DNA of 64,000 nucleotides, from the NCBI GenBank assembly GCA_030998225.1, contig JAPYXD010000275.1:434001-498000 (forward strand), in the 5' to 3' direction. The position numbers were made by a program, and so were the translations under genes. This document shows positions 30,976 through 41,640 of the stretch, one piece after another (position 1 is the stretch's first letter; the number at the start of each line of letters is the position of its first letter). The DNA comes from Diplolepis rosae. Its lineage: Eukaryota > Arthropoda > Insecta > Hymenoptera > Diplolepididae. The notes beneath the pieces were generated by a model. It searched no databases and was not told the origin of the DNA. It was given only the letters and a program-made list of their open reading frames with translations.

Positions 30976-32242
30976 TACAGTATGTTCCACAAGAAAAGGT
31001 ACGCGTTCACTAGTAAAGTTTTGAAGAAAACCTCATTTTTCTTTTTTGTCACAACAGTGCGCATAAAGTACTAGGGCGCACTCACCTAATAAACCGTCCA
31101 ATTACCGTTGTTCTGGATGATGGCCTGGCACTTTCTGGGCATGTTCTCGACTAGTCTTTCGACATATTCCGTAGGTAGAGAGCACCATACCTCCTTAATT
31201 CGTCGAGAGAGCTCCTTCAGGGCGAATGCACGCCTTCCTGCAAGTTTCCTCTTCACGACATTCCACACATTTTCTATTGGATTCGCATCAGGAGATTATG
31301 AAGGCCAGTCCAAGGTCGGGATGCCATTTTTCGCTTTCCAGGACGTGCAGAGGTGACTGCGATGTTTGAGGTCGTTGTCCTCTTGAAGGACCCAATCATT
31401 ATTATTGGCTCCAAACATCTTCTCTGCAGATCTCAGAAGGCCATGTTCGTAGATTTGAAGCATTTTTTGAGCGTTGAGGTTCTCAGTAAAAAGCTCTAAA
31501 CAGCCAAAACCGCGCTGTGAGAAGCATCTCCAAGCATGGATCTTTATGGGGTCTTTAACAGTTCACTGGAGGAAACGCTCACCAGCGGCTGACCAGGCAC
31601 GTTTTATGGGAACCCATGCTCAAAAGGACGCTTCGTTCGAAAAAAGTACATTGGACCAATCGCGATCAACATTTTCCGTAGCCCACCAAGCCTTTTTTCA
31701 TGTGAATTTCGGAGAGCAGGGGTTTCTGCCTCGTGGGACGGTATTGTACTTTCGCCTCAGTTAATCTGCGTCTTATGGTGTTTATACTAACGTGTAGTCC
31801 CTTCTCCGCTAGCTTAGCTTTCGCTTCACGCATCCGGAGAGTTGGGTTGCGCTTGAACAGTGCAACGATCATCTTATCCTCCTTACTGGACGTTGCTCAC
31901 GTTTCTCCTTTCCCTGGCAGGTCATCGACGGTTTTTGTGTCCCTATACCGCTCTACCCGCATTTGCACGAAGTGCTTAGACTTTTTAAGCACTTTGACAG
32001 CAGCTGAGTATGAAAGATGTGGTCCGCGTGCATGAGTGCACAAAAAAACCGCTTCGTAACGTTTAGCTTAGATAGCACTCATAGCTTAATGTTGTGTAAT
32101 ATCTGACACTTTGAACAAGACTGAAACGAATCGGTGGTTGCGCCGTAGCTTTTGAATGTACAGTCAAGACATAAAAGAAGGGAATAAAGATCTTTGAAAT
32201 TTTCTGAGAAAACGCGTACCTTTTCTTGTGGAACAGACTGTA
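30976..32242 (-). mobile_element. Tc1-like transposon, near full length
   Basis: The inverted ends CAGTATGTTCCACAAGAAAA and TTTTCTTGTGGAACAGACTG sit between TA at 30976-30977 and TA at 32241-32242. The identity extends through GGTACGCGTT, about 30 bp in all. The length, 1.27 kb, is typical for Tc1 elements. It holds one transposase gene on the minus strand, now broken. Confidence 0.9.
31089..32036 (-). pseudogene. Tc1-type transposase, broken by frameshifts and stops
   Basis: It would bind the TIRs and excise and insert the element at TA. In order on the minus strand there is an N-terminal helix-turn-helix (SYSAAVKVLKKSKHFVQMRV), a second HTH (LRMREAKAKLAEKGLHVSIN, then TIRRRL), and the DDE domain. 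The first Asp lies in the FSDEASFW region near 31640, the second near 31370 in the QEDNDLKHRS region, and the Glu in NPIENVWNVVKRKLAG near 31260. It ends in NMPRKCQAIIQNNG. In-frame stops and at least two frame changes split it into 60-70-codon pieces. All three catalytic residues remain readable, so the copy died fairly recently. Confidence 0.85.
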
Positions 32243-32320
32243 CATGGTTGGTGGTGTAATTCGTAACGCACGTTTTATTTAGTGATGGTAATCCTAGTTC
32301 AAATCCGGGTGAGGCAGATT
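32243..32320 (+). tRNA. tRNA-like sequence, probable pseudogene or SINE head
   Basis: GTGGTGTAATTCGTAACGCAC resembles an A box with a D-arm (GTGT pairs with ACGC). AGTTCAAATCCGGG resembles a B box with a T-arm containing one mismatch. The spacing between them is near tRNA-like, and GTGAGGCA followed by a T-run ends it. The 5' acceptor strand does not pair, so a working tRNA is unlikely. A tRNA-derived SINE or relic fits better. It lies exactly at the border of the Tc1 element. Confidence 0.4.
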
Positions 32321-32394
32321 TTTTACTTTTTTTATTTTAATTTATTAATATTAAGAATATTAAAAAGAATATAATAACATCTTTCATTACTTAC

Positions 32395-34985
32395 ACAACC
32401 CCCAACAAAAAAGTGTCTTAAGCTAGATACGAGACCCATCATTTTCTATGGATTTTGACCCGCTGATCACAAATGTGAAGGCCGTTTTATCGCGTTGTCC
32501 CTATTTTTCACATAACCTTAAAATTTACTGAAAATTCCGGTATTAGGGATCATAGCCACTCCTATATTTCCTCTATTTTTAAAATGGTCTTCTATTTCCT
32601 TTATTTAGTAAAATTTTCCTCTATTATCTCTATTTTTAGTTGAAAACGTAAATTTCAAAAATTGGTTTTTTATTTACATGCCAAAGCCAAAAATTGAACA
32701 TCAGAATCGTATCAGGATAAAGAAAATTCATAATGACTTGATCAATTTTCCGTATTTAAATATTTATGCGCAATATCCATATTACGCATCAGTGGGGGGT
32801 ATTTTTATCGTATCTTGGTTGCTCGTTTGATTGACACTGAAAAAATTTCGGTACACTGGTTGCACCATCTACAATACGCCGGCTGCACTGCAGATTCGGA
32901 GCAACCGCGGCACAGATTTCGGGTGTACAGATGCGCGAAAGTAAGGGTCAAATGTTGTTTCTTATGTATGGTACAGCTCGCGCGCCGAAATTGAGTCTGT
33001 AATCATACCATGTAAAGGTGGAATTTACTATACATTCAAAAAATTTACAGTTTTTAATTATTAAAAAATTTGAACTTTTTTTACAATTATAATTTATTAA
33101 ACTGTGAAAAAACTTACTAAGTGTTATTTTTATTTTCTAAAATTTAATTTTAATCTTAGAAAATACTGTTTTTTCTATGCTCCCGACATTTAGATGTACT
33201 TTGAATCAATTTTATTTGCATGTCGAGTAAATACAAGATATATAACTAGTTTTTTATAAGCTTCAATATATGCACAAGGCATTGAATCATATAATGAATC
33301 TAATAATGTGCGATTTATTTCTTAAACCTCTTCACATGCAATGAAGAGGTTAAGTCACTATTGAATTTATAGGTTACATATAATAAACATATTTACAAAG
33401 CTTGCAATGAAGTTAAAATTGTACACTTGAGTTCAAATACTCCTTTTAACTCCTCAAAATGTTTTTTTAAATAAAAATATTTATCACTATAAGAACAGCG
33501 CGTTTCCTCATCACTGGTGTACCATGGGTTCCGAAAGCAAAGACAACGTTTATACCATGCAGTTCGGAAAGCGCTTGTGCCGATCTTCTTCTCCTTCTTC
33601 AATTTATGGCTTCTTGTTCAATGAACAGAGGGCCAGAACATCCACGCGGGGCTAGAAGCAGCTCAATATAACAAATCCGAGTTTAGAACGGTCCGAGTTA
33701 GAGCAGCGCAGGGATAATGTGGCTAAGTTCCAATTGTAGTCCAATAGCAGCGAGTGAACGGAATGCTGATAGAGCGACCTCTGGAGAGACGCGCATGATT
33801 CAAAAAACCGCGGGCTTCCCGACTTTGAAGATCACGACAGAGTCAAGCAGGAGCGAGAACTAAAACAACAAACAGCAAGCGATCATCATCACCGATAAGC
33901 ACAAAGGCAGCAAGACCAAAGTCAGAGAAAAACTTGACAAGTCCAGCAAAAAACCACACCGGCACTACGGAAGACAACCACGGGGCTCGAACACAGAACC
34001 ACTCGCGAAAGCATCAGAAAACCCGAAGACGCGGAAAAACAGCACGCCACGAATATAACCAGCAAGAACATACACCAAAAGAACCACAAGCCACGACCGG
34101 AATCCCTTGTGCCGATCGAGTACATCTGCTGTGCGGAAACGTATATGGTCAGACATTCATTCAAAGATGTCTCATTTTCTACAGACTTCACACATATAGC
34201 TTTATTAGTTTGTAATGTGAATGTTTATGTGAATACAACCATTTGAAAATATCTTGTTTTGCACCGACTTTGTTCTAGATTCTTCGAAAATATATATAAT
34301 TGTTCATCTAAAAATTGGTAAATTTTTTATTAATCTTGATTTATATAGTATCCTTCATTAAAAAAAAAAATATCCTCCAAAAGTCCTCTACTGTTGTCAA
34401 AAAAGGTTGCTATGATGCTTTCTACTTTTGACTGCAGTTCCATGATTGAGCAAGACTGCAAATATCAATATGATGGACGATTATTGTTAGACAATCAAAA
34501 GAGAGTTTTGAAAGTAAAAAAGCTCGCTATTCCAAATAGCTTTTTATGCTAATGAAATACACTTCCATTCGAAGTTTTTTTTGTAATTATGACACACTGT
34601 TTATTCCAACAGTACCTACGATGTAAAAAGATGTTCCGGAGTTGCTGCTGAATATAACTTGTTTAGTGATACAGTAAGGTTCGACAAAACATGAACATCA
34701 ATATTTTCAGTAATTTTCCTAAAGGTATTGAACTTAATGATTGTTGTTCTAAAAAACTCAATAAAAAACACGTCGAACTATACTTCTTGCCTACTTTTAA
34801 TTCAAAAAAATCATGTCATTAAAAAAAAATTTTTTTTCTCAAAATTCGAAAATTTTGAGGTTGTGTAAAAACTAGGGAGAACACGATAAAACGACCTTCA
34901 GATTTATGATTATTGGGTCAAAGTCCATAGAAAATGATGGGTTTCGTTTCTAGCTCAAGACTCTTTTTTTGTGGGTCTGTGTTAT
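32395..34985. mobile_element. 2.6-kb element with about 140-bp terminal inverted repeats
   Basis: Left end 32398-32540 (GTGTCTTAAGCTAGATACGA, CCCATCATTTTCTATGGA, GAAGGCCGTTTTATCG) is mirrored by 34838-34985 (CGATAAAACGACCTTC, TCCATAGAAAATGATGGGTT, AGCTCAAGACTC) at roughly 80% identity by eye. No recognisable transposase lies inside. A minus-strand frame at 33393-33602 (FRTAWYKRCLCFRNPWYT, then CSYSDKYF) has a W/W/C pattern loosely like a BED or TTF zinc finger, too weak for a call. GC-richer DNA at 33600-34140 has open frames on both strands. The superfamily is unknown. The element ends 190 bp from the GH35 stop codon. Confidence 0.6.
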
Positions 34986-35017
34986 GATTAAGGATTCAAG
35001 TAATTATAATACTACAA

Positions 35018-35040
35018 TTTATTTTAATTTTATTTATCAC
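35018..35040 (-). terminator. Polyadenylation signals of the GH35 gene
   Basis: On the minus strand AATAAA occurs twice here, about 135-155 bp beyond the GH35 stop codon. It is the first good signal downstream. The 3' untranslated region is therefore predicted to stop close to the edge of the 2.6-kb TIR element. Confidence 0.45.
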
Positions 35041-35173
35041 ATGCATACAGAGTGACCACACATGGGTTGTGGAATAGGAATTCTATAACACAAAAGTGTT
35101 AAGCATACCTTGCAATTTTCTTAGTCGATAAAATAGTTTACATACGCTATACTAAAGTCTTAAGACTGTACTC

Positions 35174-37855
35174 TTATTTTGCAACCCACTCGTGACCACT
35201 TTGCATGAGTTGAAAACATAAGAAAGTATGTCTAAAATTACAAACTATAGAAACATAATACAAGATAGCATTTAGAACTAAATTATGTACTCCATATTTT
35301 GATGCTTTACTTCTTGCTGACCGTGCAACAAATGTGTTTTTCTCTTCATCAAAATACGCCCCTTGTGGCTCTACCTCTATAATCAACATCTGATTTTCCA
35401 TTGGATCGGGGTTGAAATAACACCCAGGTAGATACAGTTCCTTCTGAGGACCAACTGACCAATATTTCCCCATGCTTCGGTCGTTCAAAAAAACTTGGCC
35501 TTTCGTAGATTTTGTGTTTAGATAAGCATCCACAGCATGGTTTATATCCTTCGGTGTTTTGAACCTTGCTAAGAGGATAGAGTTACCATAGATCTTCAAT
35601 TTCCTAGGTTTCATAGATTTGACCTTTCTTTGTAAATTGTTCACATTGTCTAATGGTAAGGCATACATCGTCCAGTTAGTCAAAGTTGTATCATCCAATG
35701 TAACATTGGACAGTATTCCTTTCGGTTCGCCAATTACACTTTGGGACATGTATCCTTGGTTCTCCACTAAGATTTGGATAGATTGGCCCGGAATAGGTAG
35801 AATTTTCAAACTAAAATGTCTTGCCTTGTCTAACAATCCAGTCAAACTGTCGTATACGTAGACGTATCCCCTATCGTGGACATTTTTGCATTCTAAATAG
35901 ACTTCTTCCATATCCTTAAATTTTTCTGGGATGATAGTTTTGTACACAACCAATGCATTAGAAACTCCAATTTGGTTGAAGGGTAAAGGGTATTTGGATC
36001 TAATACCCGAAATCCCAAACTCGCGTCGCACTTCTTGGTCCAAAAGTGATCCAAAGTAAGAGAAAGTCAACTTGCCATGCAGATCATAAAGTACATGAGC
36101 ACTTTCGAATTCTTCAGACATGTCTTCGTAGTTGCCCACCAAATTTTTATTGGGTATTATCGATTTCAACTCGTCATACTTTTCAGTTAGATCTCCAGAT
36201 TCACTGATGATGGCATCAAAGTCATATGATGTCGTCATCCCCATAGAATCATAGTTTCCTTGTCCAGCTCTTTCAAAGTTGGTACCACCAGCGAACATGT
36301 AGATAATAATTGAACTGTCATAGTCGATTAAATCTTTCAAAGCTACAATAAAATTCTCAGTTTCAAATGAAAATCTTTGGCTCTGCCAGTGCCAAGGCAT
36401 ACCTGTCCGTAGTTCTACAAGTTTTGGGGAATCTGGGGATATTCTTTTTACTTTTGAGAACAGTTTATTCATAGATTGGTTGAAATTTTTGATGTATTCC
36501 CACGGATTGGTTCGAAAGGCTGAGATAGTTCCTTGTATCTTGCCACATTTGAAGTTATTGTCGTTGTTGTTGTCCATTGTGAAAAGAACAGCATTGTCTC
36601 CAAGGTATGTTTTGTAGATTTCATGTAACCATTCGGTTGTTGCACATGGTGTGCTTTCTCCTAAATCGCTATCTATCTGAACCATGATGACTGGACCTCC
36701 GTTTGTGATCATCATTTTCGAGAGTTTTGGAAGAAAATGGGATAGCCAGGTTTCTGCGTAGTTGCGATATTCTATACCAGATCTGTGAATCGACTGATGA
36801 TCTTTCAGATCGTTTCTCGTTAAAAGCCATTCTGGAAGTCCTCCAAGATTTCGATCAACTCCTAGGAATAATTATATAGTTATTGAAATAGTGTTGGTGT
36901 TTGTTGATATCACAACCAGAAAAACTAATTTTATACTGTTTTACACTGAGAAAATAGTTTCTTTGAATGAAAGAAACATTTTTTTGATATACGGTCAAAG
37001 AAAAAATTTATTTGAATTGAAGAAAGTTTTGTTAATTCAAAAAAACTTTCTTCGATCCAAAGAAATAGATTTGTTTACATTAAAGAACATTTGTTTGAAT
37101 CAACAAAGCTTTCTTCAATTCCAAGAAAAATTTTTTTTGACCGTATATCAAAGAAATGTTTCTTTGATTTAAAGAAACTATTTTCTGGCTTTAAGATATT
37201 TTCCTTGCGGAAATGTATGATAATATTGCAACATCATGCAGATCATGACTGCAGTTCAAATTTTTGGAAAAATTAACCTTGTATGTGAAAATATAAGTTA
37301 ACCATTTTCTAAAAAGTGCAGCAGTAAGAGAAATATATCATTTGAGCTATTCATTACATATTATGGTTACTTTTAAAAATAAGGTAATTTTTCAGATTTA
37401 AAAACTATTGTAAGAAATATAATTATTCCTGGGAAAAGTTGATCCATTTATGGTCTATAAGGATTAGTACTTTGTGACTCACCGATGTAAGGCCCAGCTC
37501 TAATTATAACAAAGAGATTCAGATTCTGAGCTAATTCCACAAATCGGGTAAAGTTTGCACTACCACGCCAGTTATAGACATCGGGCTCTGGCTCGTGCAT
37601 TGCCCATTCAACGGCAGTTGACACGGTGTTTAGACCTGTTTTCTGCAACTTCTTTAATCGATCTTCCCATCCACATTCTGCGATTCTGAAATAGTGAATC
37701 TCACCGGCGTAAACGCGAAACTTTTGTCCATTTAACAGAAAACCTTTTTCTATTGCAGAGAAAATGTCCTTTTTTGTGACGATTTCATTTTCTTCATTGG
37801 TCGTGGCTGATCCTAATAAAAGTGTAAATAAATAGAGAACTGGAAGAATGGACAT
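35174..37855 (-). CDS. Beta-galactosidase homologue, glycoside hydrolase family 35
   Basis: Exon 1 is 37855-37483, exon 2 is 36861-35174; the phase-1 intron has GTGAGT and TTCCTAG ends, and the 686-codon product is uninterrupted. I chose ATG at 37855 because it opens a signal peptide (SILPVLYLFTLLLGSATT). The protein is therefore probably secreted or lysosomal. GH35 landmarks follow: FLLNGQKFRVYAGEIHYFRI, RAGPYIG (to residue 125), GGLPEWLL, FAGGTNFE, TTSYDFDA and ESGDLTEKYDEL, then the beta domains ending GKYWSVGPQKELYLPGCYF. The proposed nucleophile (E274 in LVELRTG) is kept. The acid/base box QVENEYG reads QIDSDLG (residues 186-192), and the CAEW box reads GVDR, so Asn-Glu became Ser-Asp and another Glu became Asp. 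Normal activity is therefore doubtful. The C-terminal tail is hydrophobic (VLNAILYYVSIVC). Intron 1 contains a family Z MITE. Confidence 0.93.
36942..37188. mobile_element. Family Z foldback MITE, copy 2, in GH35 intron
   Basis: ACACTGAGAAAATAGTTTCT at the left mirrors TTAAAGAAACTATTTTCTGG at the right. Internal arms pair, including GATATACGGTCAAAG with TTTGACCGTATATC. It is closely similar to copy 1 at 21423-21654. The right terminus is truncated (CTGGC instead of CTCAGTG). It is intronic, so it does not disturb the coding sequence. Confidence 0.75.
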
Positions 37856-37952
37856 TGACAAAGATTTTCATGATACTCCAGGTTAAAACGCCGTAAAATA
37901 CAAATTGTCACGTGTATCGATTAATGTTTGTCTCTTAAAAAACAATTGCCCC

Positions 37953-37960
37953 CTTTATAT
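37953..37960 (-). promoter_or_regulatory. TATA box of the GH35 gene
   Basis: ATATAAAG on the minus strand, about 98 bp upstream of the ATG, in the context ATATAAAGGGGGC. A start site about 30 bp downstream would give a 5' leader of roughly 65-70 nt. Confidence 0.55.
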
Positions 37961-38439
37961 TCTGAACTTATTTTACAAACACTTAATTTTTAAAATGATT
38001 TCAAGTTAGTTAATTAAAATGGAAATTCTAGATTAGTACATAAAGGACCGGCATGTGCAATTAAGAAAAATAATTTTTTATTCGTTTCTAAGTACGTGCA
38101 TTATATATATCAGAATGGCATGAAATTACCTACACTTCGATGTTATGTAATTAATTCTAGTCGCGCGCAAAAGGTAATTAATATTTACGCGCTACTCGTG
38201 ACAAACGAACCCTTATATTACTCCAACTTCTCTTGTTCTACCCTCTTATACCTTTAATTAATTCAATTTCTTTGACAGAAACTTATTATATGGAGATTTT
38301 CAGCTTAGTAGAGTTAGCACTTTATTCCACTCTGAAGGCCAATATATTCTGCTTTGAACTGCGAAAAATTGTCCTCTTTTATTTTGCAATAAAAAATCTT
38401 CAATGTATTTTTAACTTTAAGGGCAAATCTCTAGATCCT
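37961..38439. other. Upstream region of the GH35 gene
   Basis: AT-rich DNA with no gene. It holds a GCGCGC-containing ATTCTAGTCGCGCGCAAAAG near 38155. Regulatory sites are plausible but none can be named. Confidence 0.4.
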
Positions 38440-38796
38440 TTAACCTTAAGGTCAATCGAACCACGTGAATAAATTATACAATTATTCGTTCATGTAAGAT
38501 AACTTGTTCAATTTGCAAAATATCTTTTTGAAAATTTGTGAAACGTAACAAAAGACAATAAAGCACGTCTGTTAACTTCTTTTTCGTAAAATTTTTAAAT
38601 AGAATTGTAAGATTTATCGATAATTACGATAAATTTTTGCAAAACATTCACTTGAATGAAGTTCATAAATTTTCTTTATCGTCTTTTGGTGTATATTCCA
38701 AATTTCCCGAAAGATATTTTGTGAAATAAAAACGTTATCTTATATAAACTTTTACAAGAATTTGGTCACGTGATCGAGTTGATCCATGGCCTTAAT
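38440..38796. repeat. Family Q repeat, uninterrupted copy
   Basis: The ends ACCTTAAGGTCAATCG and GTTGATCCATGGCCTTAA are imperfect inverted repeats. The interior matches the split copy at 9695-12787 throughout (TTCGTTCATGTAAGATAACT, AAAAGACAATAAAGCACGTC, TTTATCGTCTTTTGGTGTAT, ACAAGAATTTGGTCACGTGA). It serves as the empty site for the insertions in that copy. Confidence 0.75.
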
Positions 38797-39899
38797 GTTA
38801 CCCACTTCAATAGGGAAATATTTCAGTTATTTGCAAGTAACCAGAGTAAAAAATGGGCATTTTTTGTTTCATGTATTTTAAACTAATTATATTTGATAAT
38901 TAATAGAGTATTCATTTAATATCTTCGACGTATATCTCTTTAAAAAATGTAATTTTGACAAAAACAACCCATTACAACGTTTCCCTAAATCAAGATTAAT
39001 ATTGCTGATAGGCACTACAAAATAAAAATATGGTAAAATTATCACAGTAAAATTGATATTTAAAGATCATTCCTAACCATAATGGCCAATAGTACTTTTC
39101 TACAAAAAGAAATATTATTTTGAAAAGGTTCCCTAAAATATTTGTCTAGACCGAAATTTGAAGATTGTATTCATCTCTAAAGTTAGCTTATTTTAATCAA
39201 ATCGCTATTTTATTACCGATCTTTGCCATGAAGTTTTAAAAATGTTTGCAACGTACTTTTCATATTCTTTTACCTATTGCTTTATGATTTATATGTACCA
39301 TTACTTGAATTCCAATTGCAGTATATAAGGTTATTCAAAAGTGAATAACTATTGGGTCATAAAGTATGAAGTAGGAAGTTCGGATTTAAGTTTGCTTTAT
39401 TTTTCTTTAAATAAAATTCAAGATTTCAAGAATTCGAAACCGGTCGACTCTCAAAATACAAAAACGACCAAATTTGGACCAAAAAAATTTGTTAAGTTCA
39501 ACGATTATGAGAAACCAAAAAAAAAGGAGGAAAGAAAAAAGAATGCAACCTTTCGAAACCCCTTCTTTCTCTTTCTTTCTTTCGTCCTTTTTTTCTTTAT
39601 CACCAAAAAAATCTCTTACGCATATCGTATAAGGTGCCGTTACAATTTTCGAAAACGACTTTTTATGTGATATTGGTATAAAAGAATACGAAGAAAGTTT
39701 GACAATGTATTGCAATAGATTAGATTTGGCAACTTCAGTGTATTGCAATACGTTGTCAAACCAATTTAGCCATACCGAGAAAGTACGGGTGCCGTCCGTT
39801 TCTCGCAAGCAGAGTGGTGGGCTTTTTTCGTATATCGGCTTTGCTATTTGGGCATACTGATGTCCATACGAAATTTGCTTAAATTTGTGCAATAAAAGT
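38797..39899. other. AT-rich DNA with family V and W fragments
   Basis: Positions 39408-39600 carry family V blocks (ATTTCAAGAATTCGAAACCG, CAACGATTATGAGAAACC, AACCTTTCGAAACCCC). Positions 39640-39690 resemble the family W left end (ATTTTCGAAAACGACTTTTT). The minus-strand frame spanning 39407-39892 runs through these repeats and has no domain, so it is not called. Positions 38797-39400 show nothing. Confidence 0.5.
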
Positions 39900-40075
39900 A
39901 AAACGAATGTAGAGAAGAAAATAGGTGGCCTTTCCGGTGTTGTACAGTTGTTTATTCATAAAGCGTCAACGTTTCAACCAAAGTTTTGGTCCTTATCAAG
40001 ATTATGAAGGAAATATTCAACATGAGTATTTGTAATATAAAATTGAAATTACAGATATCAGTATAAATAATATGT
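39900..40075 (-). mobile_element. Penelope-like element tail, second copy
   Basis: This is the reverse complement of the tail at 26840-27000, including the hammerhead-like core (39964-40000, minus strand). Here the two boxes are separated by complementary GGACCAAA and TTTGGTT, so stem II is better preserved. No GIY-YIG sequence remains next to it. Confidence 0.6.
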
Positions 40076-40252
40076 TAATATTGGATCTATAACTTAATTC
40101 GTGCGGTTTGCTAAGAGATGGCGTAACTTGATTATTATTCCATCGTTTCAATATTCCGAACATGCGTTGGAAAGCTACTGTCATCGTGCGTCTTTTTCAG
40201 TATATGTCATTCATTTGAAGCGTAAACAACAATAATTCTTTTTCACTCAAAT

Positions 40253-40756
40253 ATGTCGAACTTTGTGCCTGAAAAAGTGTTTTTGCGGGGAGTTCTTCTT
40301 CATTACTTTCTTCATTTTGGCTTGGAAGACGAAGAACGTTCTGGGCAGCCAAAAAAGTTTGAAGATGAAGAACTGGAAGCATTACTCGATGAGGATTGTT
40401 GCCAAACACAAGAAGAGATCGCAGAATATTTGGGAGTCACTCAAGCAGCCATTTCAAAACGTTTAAAAGCAGCCGGATACATTCAAAAGCAAAGAAATTG
40501 GGTTCCACATGAACTCAAGCCGAGAGACGTTGAAAGGCGGTTTTGCATTTCCGAATTGCTACTGGAACGCCACAAAAAGAAGTCATTTTTGCATCGGATT
40601 GTTACTGGTGATGAAAAATGGATCCATTACGACAACCCCAAGCGCAAAAAATTATATGTGAAACCCGGTCAACCAGCCAAATTAACGGCAAAGCCGAATA
40701 TCCATGACGCGAAGGTAATGCTCATTTTTGATGTTTCAGAGGTAAAAATAAATTAA
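40253..40756 (+). pseudogene. mariner transposase, deleted and 3'-truncated
   Basis: The 167-codon frame starts MSNFVPEKVFLRGVLLHYFL, then jumps to DEERSGQPKKFEDEELEALL, so the end of the first helix-turn-helix and the linker are missing. The second HTH (YLGVTQAAISKRLKAAGY), the WVPHELKPRDVERR stretch and the first catalytic Asp (TGDEKWIHYDN) are intact. After KVMLIFD the sequence diverges and stops, so the other two catalytic residues are absent. The frame stays open despite both deletions. It cannot catalyse transposition but could in principle bind element ends. No inverted ends were found. Confidence 0.85.
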
Positions 40757-41640
40757 ATTTTCGTTTTAAAAAGAAATCGTTTTTTCTCTTTATTCCGACA
40801 ACCATAAAAGCTTTAACTTTTTTTAATGAGAAAGAAGATCTACAATGAAATTCTCTACTTGAATCTATAATTTAAAAATTGAAATTGGAAATATTTTTGT
40901 AAGCAGTCAGAAGACAACAAAACGGAGCGGAAAAATCCTGTAATCGATTATTCAATGTAGCCCCTCAATTGCAATTACCGACATCACGTGGTCCAGTTTA
41001 TCCATGGCCTTTAAAAATTCAGAACAGTAAAGTGCCTTCGAATATACATAAACTGTACTACCATAAAAACTAATTATTAATGGCTCCGCCAACTTGAGGA
41101 AAAATCCCGATTGGTGTCAACCAAATAATTATTTCTTCATAGTACGAGTATATGTAAAGTACGTCTTTACGCATCATGTTTGCTGTGTAAAGTTTATTTT
41201 TACGCATAGTGTATTATAAATATTATAAAGCTATGTTGATGAAAATGTGATAAAACACGTAAATTCTTATCAGTAAAATATTGTAATTTTTGTTCTATCG
41301 TTTAGCAGGCGTTAGATATATTTATATACGTTTATTTTTGTAATTTTATATTGTATTTATACTCAGAAAAGTCAATTTATTTTTCAATCATGTTTTAATG
41401 TTTTTTATTCTGATTTTATTGCGCAGGAGGCTACGTCGGCCCTCGTGCGCGTTAATTACAATGCGGTGTGTAAAATTTAACGGTATGCTGTAGTTAAGAA
41501 TTACTATATTGTGTAATTAGGGAAAATAAATGTTTTTTCCGTGTTCCACACGATTTTTTTTCTACCGGGGGGGTCGAAAAATGGATTTTCTTGCCCCGCA
41601 GGGGGCAATTAAATGCATTTTATGACCAGCTAGTACTATT
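40757..41640. repeat. AT-rich spacer, family Q end and MITE family Y copy 4
   Basis: Positions 40970-41015 resemble the right end of family Q (CATCACGTGG, TTATCCATGGCC). Positions 41505-41640 are family Y: ATATTGTGTAATTAGGGAAA, TCCACACGATTTTTTTTCTA, CCGCAGGGGGCAATTAAATG, CCAGCTAGTA. The rest is AT-rich without genes. Confidence 0.55.

Noticed and set aside
33922..34215. Overlapping frames on both strands inside the 2.6-kb TIR element
   Set aside because: They are mutually exclusive, highly biased in composition and have no recognisable motif.
39407..39892. 161-codon minus-strand frame
   Set aside because: It runs through family V and W repeat fragments and has no domain.
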